A DNA stretch of 9,952 bases from an uncultured Chloroflexaceae bacterium (GCA_937141995.1 CAKZQX010000514.1:1-9952), one strand, 5' to 3'; positions 1 to 6,712 are shown, counted from the first letter of the stretch. Made by a program: numbers and translations. Notes: generated by a model from the letters alone, not told the origin.

Positions 1-1
1 T

Positions 2-928
2 ATGAGTATTTATCATCGAGTTGGCCCATGTCGGCTATTGATCCTCACACTCCTGCTACTTGTACTCTATGGGTCTGTCCGTACCGTTAACTATTCCAGA
101 CTACATCCCACCGGCGTAACCACTTATCTGCCGCAACCTGCACTGTCGCAGTCTAGCCACACCGATATACCGGCGCGTTCGGGATGCCGTAGCCATCCCT
201 TCGCCGCGCCCGAACTGTTGATCGAGCCGTATGTGCGCCCGGACCTGGCGGCGCGGATGGAAGCACTACGCCCAACGATTCTGGCAGCGGCAGCACGGCA
301 CAATCGTCCCGATCTCTCCGGCATGAGTGATACACAGTTCGCCGAGGTGATTGCCCTGCTGATGTACAACGAGCATAACGGTTGGCTGGAAGATGAGGTC
401 GAGGTGCTGCGCGTGCTGACGCCATTCTATGAACATGCGCAGGTCAGTGTCAACAGCAGCGGTCTGGGCAGTAATTTTAGCGTCTGGCCCAGCAACTTGC
501 GTCCTTCGGTAGCCCAGGAGATTTTGCAGCAACAGGTGCCGGTTCCCGCGCCGACCCACGTTATTACAATCCCGCTCCAGGTAGCCGGAAGCAGCATCGT
601 ACCGGAGAACTATACCTCCCAGGAAGAGTTGTTTGCGGCAATTACCCGCGAGATTAGCCGGGATGATCTGGCGATTGAGTATCTGGCGGCCAATCTGGAA
701 CGTGGTATGTATCGTGCCCGGTTCGAGAATATCCCGGTCAGTTGGCGTACCCTGGCAGCGTGGCATAACCAGGGCATCGTCCAGCCACAACAGGTACGCG
801 CCAATGCAACCGCGACAGCGTACATTCAGCGCACTTCGGCTTACCTGCCGGTAGCCTACCAGTTGATCCACACAGCCCCCGGACAATCGGTGGCCGATGG
901 AACGGTCTATACCGCCGATAAGCCGTAA
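2..928 (+). CDS. Membrane-anchored protein of unknown function, possible lysozyme-like fold
   Basis: I do not recognise this 308-residue protein by name. Residues 11-25 are a strongly hydrophobic segment after a short basic N-terminus. This fits a signal anchor, with the rest outside the membrane. The region after about residue 75 is mostly helical. It contains YNEHNGW (Glu124) followed by NSSGLGSNFSVWPSNLRPS (about 151-169), then a C-terminal helical block with SWRTLAAWHNQGIV (247-260). A Glu followed by an S/G-rich GLG segment recalls the catalytic Glu and the following motif of goose-type lysozymes and lytic transglycosylases. If so, the protein would act on peptidoglycan outside the cell; this is inference only. 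The ATG lies at the window edge, so a start further upstream cannot be excluded. The gene converges on the ferredoxin gene, with a hairpin repeat between them. Confidence 0.7.
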   Translation: MSIYHRVGPCRLLILTLLLLVLYGSVRTVNYSRLHPTGVTTYLPQPALSQSSHTDIPARSGCRSHPFAAPELLIEPYVRPDLAARMEALRPTILAAAARHNRPDLSGMSDTQFAEVIALLMYNEHNGWLEDEVEVLRVLTPFYEHAQVSVNSSGLGSNFSVWPSNLRPSVAQEILQQQVPVPAPTHVITIPLQVAGSSIVPENYTSQEELFAAITREISRDDLAIEYLAANLERGMYRARFENIPVSWRTLAAWHNQGIVQPQQVRANATATAYIQRTSAYLPVAYQLIHTAPGQSVADGTVYTADKP

Positions 929-953
929 CATTACTTCAATGTGAGTCGAGTTA

Positions 954-1019
954 TGCGGTTGACATGCAAACCGGGCGTTTCATCCGATGAAAGAAGCTCC
1001 GGTTTGGGCATGCACCGCA
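954..1019 (+). repeat. Long imperfect hairpin between convergent genes (short repeat module, copy 1)
   Basis: Nested inverted repeats are visible directly. TGCGGT (954-959) pairs with ACCGCA (1014-1019). CATGC (963-967) pairs with GCATG (1008-1012). CAAACCGG (967-974) pairs with CCGGTTTG (999-1006). TTTCAT (978-983) pairs with ATGAAA (987-992), leaving only CCG as the loop. It fills the 100-bp gap between the stops at 928 and 1029, so it may act as a bidirectional terminator or mRNA-end stabiliser, although no T-run follows. The same module recurs on the minus strand at 8553-8603. Its head (967-989) also matches 1493-1515 at 21 of 23 positions. Confidence 0.8.
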
Positions 1020-1028
1020 CGTCGTGAG

Positions 1029-1274
1029 TTAATTGTTCTGATATGCGGGAAGCTGCGCTCTTACCCGTTCATACAGGGTTTCGGGGGTAATGCGCGGCAG
1101 ATACTCGCTTTCGATCAGCATGGCCGGAACATCTTCACACGCAGCCATGCAATTCAACTCAACAATAAACAACTCATCGGGGTACTCACACTGGAGGTTA
1201 TGAAGCGTTTGCATCAGTGGATAATACTGGGCTGTACAGAGCGCGCAGAACGTAACAGTGAGCGACATAAACAC
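1029..1274 (-). CDS. Thioredoxin-like [2Fe-2S] ferredoxin
   Basis: This 81-residue protein resembles the small thioredoxin-like ferredoxins and the C-terminal [2Fe-2S] domain of NuoE/HoxE-type subunits. These carry low-potential electrons in the cytoplasm. Four cysteines are placed as expected: Cys10 and Cys13 near the N-terminus, then Cys42 and Cys46 in the pattern NCMAAC, followed by the proline-containing P-AMLIE strand and the RITPETLYERV helix. The first pair is CxxC, tighter than the usual wider spacing. Cys29 is an additional cysteine. The start is either GTG at 1274 or ATG two codons later (1268); a GGA at about 5 and 11 nt upstream respectively does not decide. A consensus sigma-70 promoter lies 90 nt upstream. 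The gene stands alone, so the redox partner is unknown. It sits between two modules of a repeat family. Confidence 0.8.
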   Translation of the reverse strand: MFMSLTVTFCALCTAQYYPLMQTLHNLQCEYPDELFIVELNCMAACEDVPAMLIESEYLPRITPETLYERVRAQLPAYQNN

Positions 1275-1362
1275 AATTTCCAGGCACCAGGGTGCAATAA
1301 TTCTTCATCCTCCGGTTCCAAGACAGGAGCGACAGACACAACTCGTGACGAATGCCCCACTC

Positions 1363-1391
1363 ATTATCCTTTCATTTTTTTGTTTTGTCAA
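1363..1391 (-). promoter_or_regulatory. Near-consensus sigma-70 promoter for the ferredoxin gene
   Basis: On the minus strand, TTGACA (complement of 1386-1391) is followed after exactly 17 nt by GATAAT (complement of 1363-1368). Transcription would start near 1356, leaving a leader of about 80 nt before the ferredoxin start. The A-rich spacer is typical of a strong promoter. This is the best sigma-70 promoter in the window. Confidence 0.8.
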
Positions 1392-1460
1392 GCTTTTGCA
1401 AAGCAGTTGTTGAGCATTTGTCCCCACTCCGATTGCTCACTTGATCTTTGGAGCACGCCA

Positions 1461-1679
1461 GTCCTACTGACAGGACGTACGCAGTGGGCATACAAACCGG
1501 GCGTTTGACCCGATGGACGCCCGATTCGCCTGCGGCAGCATGATCCTGTTTTTCTTGTTCACCCATGGTTGCACGTTGTGCAACCATGGGTGAACAAGGA
1601 TGGTTGCTTCCACCCTGCCGGAGGCGGAGGCGGAACGATCTTCCGGATCAGTGACCGCGTAACTCCTGTCATACTGACA
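1461..1679 (+). repeat. 219-bp structured palindromic repeat element, copy A
   Basis: The element has a small terminal hairpin at the left (GTCCT 1461-1465 / AGGAC 1472-1476) and at the right (TGTCA 1667-1671 / TGACA 1675-1679). The subterminal sequences are inverted: GACAGGACGTACGC on the left matches, inverted, GCGTAACTCCTGTC on the right. A head block (1493-1515) precedes arm CGCCTGCGGCAG (1527-1538), which pairs 11 of 12 with CTGCCGGAGGCG (1615-1626). Between the arms is a perfect hairpin with 21-bp stems (1554-1574 and 1578-1598) and a 3-nt loop. A second copy of the same layout and nearly the same length lies inverted at 8310-8526. Blocks 1525-1542 and 1608-1626 are identical in both. 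No coding potential is apparent. The hairpin has no T-run on its exit side, so it is not a simple terminator. A MITE- or PATE-like mobile element or a structured RNA is possible. Confidence 0.8.
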
Positions 1680-1711
1680 CACATCATCATAACCGCCACA
1701 TCACCATAAGA

Positions 1712-1720
1712 TGCTATAAT
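1712..1720 (+). promoter_or_regulatory. Extended -10 promoter for the membrane protein gene
   Basis: TGC followed by a perfect TATAAT (1715-1720) gives an extended -10 element. No convincing -35 hexamer is present 15-18 nt upstream, as is usual for extended -10 promoters. Transcription would begin near 1727, about 32 nt before the ATG at 1759. The promoter lies just outside the right end of repeat A. Confidence 0.6.
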
Positions 1721-1758
1721 GGCAGCCGTTCACACGCCTATAGTCTATTGGGTAATGC

Positions 1759-3822
1759 ATGTCCAGAGAGCAACAGCTATCACCGTCTGACCAGCAGCGG
1801 GTGACGCCACCCTATCCCCGGCTGGAGAGCGATAAAACCACTATCCGGAATCTAAGCGTATCCTTGCAGAGCCTGTTCGACTGGCGACCGGCACTCCTGG
1901 TAGCTGCCTGCTGCCTGCTGATGTTGCTGGTCGTGCAGATGCCCTTCCGTTATACCATTCTAGTCGGCCAGGGGCGCGGTCCCGGTAGCGATCTACCATT
2001 TTTGCAGAACTTTAACACTCCCGAAAACTCCTACACAGACGCGAGCTTTCGCTGGACCCGGGCCGAGTCACGGATCGAGGTGCCCGGCATCGGGCAGCGG
2101 GATCTGCTGGTGGATCTGCCGATAGTTTCCCACCGGATCCACTGGCAACCGGATGCGCCACCAACGCTGGTTGAGCTACAAATCGGCGACCGTCCCGTGA
2201 TACCAATTATGTTACGTCAACCTGCGGCGCACTATCAGTTCTATGTTCCGGCTTCCGCACTCGACAACGTTACGCATAATATCCGGCTGGCAACCACGCC
2301 CTGGCAGGCCGACAATGATCGGCGGGCGGAACTGGGCGTCTCGATAGGCCGCTTTCTGACCATCACCGAGGCGCGAACGAGCGGCCTGGTGTTGCCCGCG
2401 CCCCGCCTGGTGCTCATCTGGCCGATTAGTCTGCTGCTCTACTGGCTGGTACTGCGAGTGGTGGGTTTTACGCCGCGTCTGGCGCTGCTGCTGCTGCTGC
2501 CGCTCACGCTGATTGTGCCGCTACTCACGCTGTTCGAGGCTCCCCGGCTGGCGTTTGGCAATCTCTGGGTGTTCCAGACCGGGCTGATTAGCATCATCTT
2601 TGCGGTGCTGTGCGTCTGGCTGGTTCCACCGCTGTTGCGCCGCCTGCGCGTGCCTGCGCCGCAGTCGCTGCTACCCTGGCTGCTGCTGCTCATGGTGCTG
2701 ACGTTTGCGCTCAAGTATGCCGGGCGGCTCTATCCCGATTCGATGCCGGGTGATTTGCAGTTGCATGTCAACCGCTACATCCTGACCGGGCACGGGCGCT
2801 TTTATATCGAGGCGCAGCATCGCGGCCTGCCGTTTCCTTTTCCCAATGGCCTGTATGTGATGATCGCACCGTTAACGCTGACCGGATTGAATATTCACTT
2901 TCTGTTTGAACTGACGGCAGGGCTGTTCGAGGCAACGATGCCGGTTCTGCTCTATGTCTTGATGACGCGGGCGGCGCGCAGTCCTCAAATCGGACTGCTG
3001 GCGGCGGCGACCTATGCGCTGACCCCGGCCGGGTTTATGACAACCTGGTTTGCCTTTGAAACGCAGGTCGCCGCGCTCTGGTTTTCGACCCTGTTAATGA
3101 CAGTGCTGGTGATCCGCTGGCCGGATTATAGCGACTGGCGCATCTGGAGCCTGCTGGTCTTTCTGTTTGCACAGGCATTCCTGGGGCATATTGGGCAGTT
3201 TATCAACACGGTGCTGTTAGGATTACTGGTTATTCCGCTGCTCTGGTGGCGCTATCAGGCACCGGCAGAACGACGCGGCACACGCCGGATCCTGCTGGCC
3301 GGGGTTACGGCGGGGCTGTTCGCCGGGTTGTTTTACTATGGTCGGTTCACCGGGCTCTTCCTGGAGCAGATGTATGGCATGGTCACGGGAGGCCTGAATG
3401 ATATCACCGGGCGCGATCCAATCCCGCGTACGGTTACGCTGCGCTCGCTCTGGTACGATGGGATGATTACGCACTTTGGCTTTTTTCCGGTGCTACTGGC
3501 ATTTCTGGGGGCGCTGCTGCTGTTGAGCCATTCGCGGTTGCGGCGCTCGCTCTTACCGCCACTGGTCTGGCTGACTTTTCTTGTGGCCGCTTCCCAGGCT
3601 GTGCTGCCGCTGATTACGCTCTCGTCGATTACAACACGCTGGCTGCTCTTTGCAACCTGGGCCATCTGCGTAACCTCGGCAATTGCGTTCTCGCTGCTCT
3701 GGCGGTATGGGCGCAGTGCCCGACTGGTTTCGCTGACAATGGCCGGGTATGTCTGCTGGATGACGATTGTTGTCTGGATTGACGCAATGGCACTGCGCGA
3801 TCCGCCGGTGGAGCCGTTTTAG
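1759..3822 (+). CDS. Polytopic membrane protein, probable GT-C-type glycosyltransferase
   Basis: The 687-residue protein starts with a polar N-terminus and one membrane helix (about 44-61). An extracytoplasmic beta-rich domain of about 150 residues (62-210) follows, then many Leu-rich membrane helices from about 215 to 670. After a helix around 303-318 comes the loop PDSMPGDLQLHVNR (326-339). Its Asp332 and His336 give a DxxxH arrangement like the acidic first-loop motif of GT-C (PMT-like) glycosyltransferases, which use lipid-linked sugars on the outer face. The total length and helix number fit that fold. I cannot name a specific family, and a transport or polymer-export role remains possible. 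The start is ATG at 1759 with only a weak upstream GGG. A run of five CTG triplets (2484-2499) codes for part of a Leu-rich helix. The gene converges on the anti-sigma gene. Confidence 0.65.
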   Translation: MSREQQLSPSDQQRVTPPYPRLESDKTTIRNLSVSLQSLFDWRPALLVAACCLLMLLVVQMPFRYTILVGQGRGPGSDLPFLQNFNTPENSYTDASFRWTRAESRIEVPGIGQRDLLVDLPIVSHRIHWQPDAPPTLVELQIGDRPVIPIMLRQPAAHYQFYVPASALDNVTHNIRLATTPWQADNDRRAELGVSIGRFLTITEARTSGLVLPAPRLVLIWPISLLLYWLVLRVVGFTPRLALLLLLPLTLIVPLLTLFEAPRLAFGNLWVFQTGLISIIFAVLCVWLVPPLLRRLRVPAPQSLLPWLLLLMVLTFALKYAGRLYPDSMPGDLQLHVNRYILTGHGRFYIEAQHRGLPFPFPNGLYVMIAPLTLTGLNIHFLFELTAGLFEATMPVLLYVLMTRAARSPQIGLLAAATYALTPAGFMTTWFAFETQVAALWFSTLLMTVLVIRWPDYSDWRIWSLLVFLFAQAFLGHIGQFINTVLLGLLVIPLLWWRYQAPAERRGTRRILLAGVTAGLFAGLFYYGRFTGLFLEQMYGMVTGGLNDITGRDPIPRTVTLRSLWYDGMITHFGFFPVLLAFLGALLLLSHSRLRRSLLPPLVWLTFLVAASQAVLPLITLSSITTRWLLFATWAICVTSAIAFSLLWRYGRSARLVSLTMAGYVCWMTIVVWIDAMALRDPPVEPF

Positions 3823-3882
3823 GGCATATATTAGGGTACGGGGTAACGGGGACAGGACAACTCAACATGAAACTTGCACATG

Positions 3883-3920
3883 AAAAACCCATGCGCCAGA
3901 CGCGCACTCAAACCTGGCGC
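3883..3920 (-). terminator. Rho-independent terminator of the sigma/anti-sigma operon
   Basis: GCGCCAG (3893-3899) and CTGGCGC (3914-3920) form a 7-bp GC-rich stem with a 14-nt loop. On the minus strand the stem is followed, after ATGGG, by TTTTT (complement of 3883-3887). It begins 12 nt past the anti-sigma stop codon at 3933. The gap before the T-run makes it weaker than ideal. The rest of the 110-bp gap to the convergent gene shows nothing else. Confidence 0.55.
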
Positions 3921-3932
3921 GCGGGTAAACCG

Positions 3933-4874
3933 CTACAATGATCCCTCCAGCACCACCTCGCCGGTTGGTTCGCGGCTGTCCGGGTTAGACTCAACCGTCA
4001 GCATCACCTCGTTGAAGAGATTCACCGCGTCGGGCGCTTCTACCAAGAGACGGGCCAGGCCATCGGGGTCAACCGTAACCGTCCCGGCGGCCACCTGAAT
4101 CTCGCCATCGGCCAGCCAGAACTGGTAGACCTGCCCCGGTTCCAGCGGGGTCAGCCCCCGAAAGAGCACTACAGCCTGCCGCTGTCCCGGACGCATATAC
4201 ATTGCACCGTCAGCATCGGTCAACACATCGGCAGGCAGAAGCCGGCGCGTGGCAACCCCGGGGGCGGTCACAAAAGTAAAGACCTGCTGCTCGGTGGAGA
4301 ACAGGGTCGTCAGTTGATCCAGATCTTGCCGGGCCAGCGTCAGATCAGCCGCGAGCGCGGCCTGGGTTGCCTCGGTTTCTGCCAACACCTGCCGCATCTC
4401 CACGACACTGATTGCCAATTCTTGATTGGACTGCGCCAGAGCCAGCATGCGCGTCTGCTGGATATAGAGCAGCGTACCCATGCCGATGAAGAGGAGCAGC
4501 ATGGCTGCGGCTACCAGCGGCAGCAGAAAGCGGCGCGCGTCGGCCATCCTGGACGGGCGTGACCGCGATGCGCGTGGTTCATCCGGCACTTCATCCTCTG
4601 TTTCAGCCGGCAACTCCGGTTGAAGTTCCAGTTCATCAGCGCGACCGGCAGCAATACGCGCAAACAGTTGCCGACGCACCCGGGCGGGTGGCTCAACCGG
4701 CTCGGCGGCATAGGGCAACCGCGCCACCACAGCGCGGAGCGCCGCCAGTTCTGCCTGACTTCCCTCTGTCTCTGCAAGATATGCTTCGACGTGCGCTACC
4801 TCATCGGCGTCAAGCACGCCCAGAGCATAAGCAGCAAGCAGATCATGGGTATGCTGGTCATCTCGAGTTGTCAT
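3933..4874 (-). CDS. RskA-like transmembrane anti-sigma factor
   Basis: The 313-residue protein should hold the adjacent ECF sigma factor inactive at the membrane. Residues 8-50 resemble the anti-sigma domain (HDLLAAYALGVLDADEVAHVEAYL), but the usual zinc-binding HxxxCxxC is absent: the positions are Tyr32, Thr36 and Ser39. A Pro/Glu-rich linker follows, then one membrane helix (about 115-137) and a coiled-coil-like Gln/Ala/Leu stretch (about 140-195). The C-terminal extracytoplasmic domain (about 197-313) carries GQVYQFWLADG and ends MLTVESNPDSREPTGEVVL, the signature of the RskA (anti-sigma-K) C-terminal domain. In that family, regulated proteolysis of the membrane protein frees the sigma factor. 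The coiled coil makes it longer than typical RskA. The ATG at 4874 lies 14 nt after the sigma stop codon, so the two are co-transcribed and probably translationally coupled. Confidence 0.92.
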   Translation of the reverse strand: MTTRDDQHTHDLLAAYALGVLDADEVAHVEAYLAETEGSQAELAALRAVVARLPYAAEPVEPPARVRRQLFARIAAGRADELELQPELPAETEDEVPDEPRASRSRPSRMADARRFLLPLVAAAMLLLFIGMGTLLYIQQTRMLALAQSNQELAISVVEMRQVLAETEATQAALAADLTLARQDLDQLTTLFSTEQQVFTFVTAPGVATRRLLPADVLTDADGAMYMRPGQRQAVVLFRGLTPLEPGQVYQFWLADGEIQVAAGTVTVDPDGLARLLVEAPDAVNLFNEVMLTVESNPDSREPTGEVVLEGSL

Positions 4875-4888
4875 TGCTGCTACAGTCT

Positions 4889-5500
4889 CTAGCGGTCGTC
4901 CTGACCGATTCCATGCGTATGCAGAAACTGCCGAAGTTTTTGTAGCCCCAGGCGAATCCGCGTTTTCACCGTACCCAGTGGATCACCCAGATGTTCCGCG
5001 ACCTCGCGCTGTGATAGCCCCTTAAAATATGCCAGTTCAATCGCCGCGCGCTGATCCGGCGGCAACTCATGCAGCGCAGCAACAATCAGGCGGCGCTGTT
5101 CGGCCTGCCAGGTCAATGCATCAACATCCTGGGCATCGTCCGGCGTTGTAAGCAGTATCGGGTTCTCACTGTTGTCATACACCGGCGTTGGCCGTGAGCG
5201 TTGGCGGCGGAGTTCATCAATGCACAGGTTGTGCGCAATCCCAAAGAGCCAGGCGGTAAATTGCCCCTGCCCCGCCCGAAAGGTAGAACTGCGTCGCCAG
5301 ACCCGCCAGAACGCTTCCTGAACAACATCTTCCGCCAGTTCAGCATTGGCCAACATGCGCAACGACAGACCGTACACCACGCGTGAGTAGCGATCATACA
5401 GCAGTTCCAGGGCACGGCTATTCCCGGAGGCTACCTGAAGCATCAAAGCCTCGTCATCAAGCGCCGACAGATCGGTTATGCGCTCGCGTATCTTAATCAA
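4889..5500 (-). CDS. ECF (sigma-E/SigK-like) RNA polymerase sigma factor
   Basis: The 203-residue protein directs RNA polymerase to stress or envelope promoters when released from the neighbouring anti-sigma factor. Region 2 spans about 34-103, with LYDRYSRVVYGLSLRML, AEDVVQEAFWRVWR and the TAWLFGIAHNLCIDELRR segment of regions 2.3-2.4. Region 4 spans about 140-194, with LHELPPDQRAAIELAYFKGLS and the helix-turn-helix SQREVAEHLGDPLGTVKTRI. Region 3 is missing, as in all ECF factors, and the two domains are joined by an acidic linker (104-135). The chosen start is TTG at 5500, because GAGGT (complement of 5508-5512) precedes it by 7 nt; the later ATG (Met20) has no good ribosome site. It is the first gene of a two-gene operon with the anti-sigma factor. 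The pairing with an RskA-like partner suggests the SigK type. Confidence 0.95.
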   Translation of the reverse strand: MIKIRERITDLSALDDEALMLQVASGNSRALELLYDRYSRVVYGLSLRMLANAELAEDVVQEAFWRVWRRSSTFRAGQGQFTAWLFGIAHNLCIDELRRQRSRPTPVYDNSENPILLTTPDDAQDVDALTWQAEQRRLIVAALHELPPDQRAAIELAYFKGLSQREVAEHLGDPLGTVKTRIRLGLQKLRQFLHTHGIGQDDR

Positions 5501-5519
5501 ACGCCAGACCTCGATACAG

Positions 5520-5537
5520 CAGAGCGATGTCGCTCTG
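5520..5537 (-). promoter_or_regulatory. Hairpin in the leader of the ECF sigma operon
   Basis: CAGAGCG (5520-5526) and CGCTCTG (5531-5537) are perfect 7-bp arms with a 4-base loop. It sits just upstream of the ribosome site (5508-5512) of the TTG start. In RNA it could influence initiation; in DNA it could be an operator. No T-run follows on the minus strand, so it is not a terminator. Confidence 0.45.
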
Positions 5538-5610
5538 TATACACTACGTAGCTCGCCCGGTTGCGGATGTGTCCTGATAGTGGATATGATTGGGCACGCG
5601 GGCGTGCTGT

Positions 5611-5639
5611 ATTATACCCGATCTTTTAAAATATTCCCC
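5611..5639 (-). promoter_or_regulatory. Candidate promoter of the ECF sigma/anti-sigma operon
   Basis: A perfect TATAAT lies on the minus strand (complement of 5611-5616). Seventeen bases upstream the hexamer is GGGGAA (complement of 5634-5639), which does not match TTGACA. A GGGAAT-like -35 could be read as an ECF-type element, which would make the operon self-activating; this is speculative. Start near 5604 would give a leader of about 100 nt. Confidence 0.4.
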
Positions 5640-5655
5640 GACGACATCAAAATGA

Positions 5656-5670
5656 TGACCAGATTGGTCA
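5656..5670. promoter_or_regulatory. 15-bp palindrome, operator-like
   Basis: TGACCA (5656-5661) and TGGTCA (5665-5670) are perfect 6-bp arms separated by GAT. The size and symmetry fit a dimeric repressor or activator site. It lies about 40 bp upstream of the minus-strand TATAAT and about 30 bp upstream of the plus-strand TAAAAT, so one bound protein could affect both divergent transcripts. No dedicated regulator gene is present in the window. Confidence 0.4.
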
Positions 5671-5870
5671 AAGTGTGTGCAGAATCCGGGCGGAAACTGT
5701 GCTAAAATAGAGCAAAGGCTGTGCATACCTTGTGCAGAGGCGTGGAGAGCGTTCAACACGAACTGCACCCTTTTGTGCGTTGTCAACGTCTAAACAAGCA
5801 TCCTGACAGTTATCCGACAACTTGCACAGCTTTTGTCACATGTATGCCGCCGGGTGCCGTTGTCTTTAGC

Positions 5871-5906
5871 GGACGCACACAAGCGCGTCCCTACGGAAAA
5901 ACCGTA
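5871..5906 (+). other. Two adjacent hairpins upstream of the SDR-like gene
   Basis: GGACGC (5871-5876) pairs with GCGTCC (5885-5890) across an 8-base loop. Immediately after, TACGG (5892-5896) pairs with CCGTA (5902-5906) across a loop of five A. They end 86 nt before the ATG at 5993 and would lie in the leader if transcription starts upstream. Their function is unknown; they are short enough to be partly chance. Confidence 0.35.
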
Positions 5907-5992
5907 CTCTTGAGCGCGTAACTGCCCTGGCGGTTCCCGTATAGCCGGTGCTTGTCGAATCATTCCACGAGTACCCTGGAAAGAGCAGCACA

Positions 5993-6712
5993 ATGCGATT
6001 GTCAGGAAAGATCGCCGTTATTACCGGCGCCGGCCGGGGGTTGGGTCGGGCGATTGCCATCGCCTATGCCCGCGAAGGGGCCACCGTTGTGGCCGCCGCC
6101 CGCAGCGCCGATGAGATAGCCGAGACTGCATGGCTGGTTGAAGAACTGGGGCAGCGCGCCCTGCCGGTGCAGGTTGACATCCGTAAGGCGGATCAGGTAG
6201 AGCATCTGGTTACGCAGACCCACACGACATTTGGCGTTCCACACATCCTGGTAAACAGCGCGGGCATCGGGCTACGAATGCCATTCCAGGAGACGAGCGA
6301 ACAGATGTGGGATACGGTCTTCGCTACGTTACTAAAAGGTATGTATTTGGTAACGCAACGGTTTTTGCCATATCTTATTGAGCAGCAATACGGTAATATT
6401 ATCAACATAGGTGCGCCCCTTGAACGCATTGCCGTGCCGGGTTTTGCTGCCTACTGTTCCGCCAAATACGGCGTCGAAGGGCTGACGCGCGTACTCGCAA
6501 AGGAGGTGCGCCGTTACGGTATCAATGTCAATCTGCTGCATCCCGGTGGGTTTGCCAACACCCGTATGGTGCGCGAGACCGTGCCCGAGGCGACAAAGAG
6601 CCTGTTGCCTACCGATAGTATCGCCGCCGCCGCAGTCGCCCTGGCCGCGCAACCGCCACGCGGCAAGACCGGGCAGGTTGTAGACGCTCAGGCATGGGAA
6701 GCGGCAGCGTAA
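5993..6712 (+). CDS. Short-chain dehydrogenase/reductase-like protein with incomplete catalytic tetrad
   Basis: The 239-residue protein has the classical SDR Rossmann fold: TGAGRGLG (11-18) binds the dinucleotide, and NSAG (88-91) is the NNAG strand. AAARS after the second strand favours NADP(H). The active-site YCSAK supplies Tyr154 and Lys158. Aligned to FabG, the catalytic Ser 13 residues before the Tyr is Ala141 (IIGS-type motif reads INIGA), and the catalytic Asn is Leu113 (ATLLKG where FabG has TNLSS). Only Tyr and Lys of the Asn-Ser-Tyr-Lys tetrad remain, so normal oxidoreductase activity is doubtful. The start is ATG at 5993 because GGAAAGAG precedes it by 7 nt; a GTG at 5948 would add 15 residues without SDR similarity. 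The substrate is not predictable. It is transcribed away from the ECF operon. Confidence 0.88.
   Translation: MRLSGKIAVITGAGRGLGRAIAIAYAREGATVVAAARSADEIAETAWLVEELGQRALPVQVDIRKADQVEHLVTQTHTTFGVPHILVNSAGIGLRMPFQETSEQMWDTVFATLLKGMYLVTQRFLPYLIEQQYGNIINIGAPLERIAVPGFAAYCSAKYGVEGLTRVLAKEVRRYGINVNLLHPGGFANTRMVRETVPEATKSLLPTDSIAAAAVALAAQPPRGKTGQVVDAQAWEAAA

Larger units (their letters stand above)
5501..5992. other. Divergent intergenic region with several palindromes, no gene
   Basis: This 492-bp region separates the ECF sigma gene (-) from the SDR-like gene (+). I see no convincing small gene. It holds a leader hairpin (5520-5537), a -10-like TATAAT on the minus strand (5611-5616), a 15-bp palindrome (5656-5670), an extended -10-like TGC-TAAAAT on the plus strand (5700-5708), and two adjacent hairpins (5871-5906). 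TGTGCA occurs at 5676, 5720 and 5731, and its inverse TGCACA at 5823. If transcription starts near 5714, the SDR leader would be about 280 nt, long enough for regulation in the RNA. No known riboswitch was recognised. Confidence 0.5.

Noticed and set aside
987..1508. 173-codon open frame on the plus strand across the ferredoxin gene
   Set aside because: It is antisense to a gene with clear cysteine motifs and promoter, runs through the promoter and into repeat A, and its product has no recognisable domain.
1554..1598. 21-bp perfect hairpin as a Rho-independent terminator
   Set aside because: There is no T-run after the stem on either strand; the T-run lies before it on the plus strand. The hairpin is better explained as the core of repeat A.
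5721..5921. 66-codon open frame upstream of the SDR-like gene
   Set aside because: GTG start without a ribosome site, odd composition, and it overlaps the palindromes and hairpins of the control region.
5948..5992. GTG start for the SDR-like gene
   Set aside because: The 15 extra residues do not resemble an SDR N-terminus, while ATG at 5993 has GGAAAGAG at a good distance and begins directly before the first Rossmann strand.
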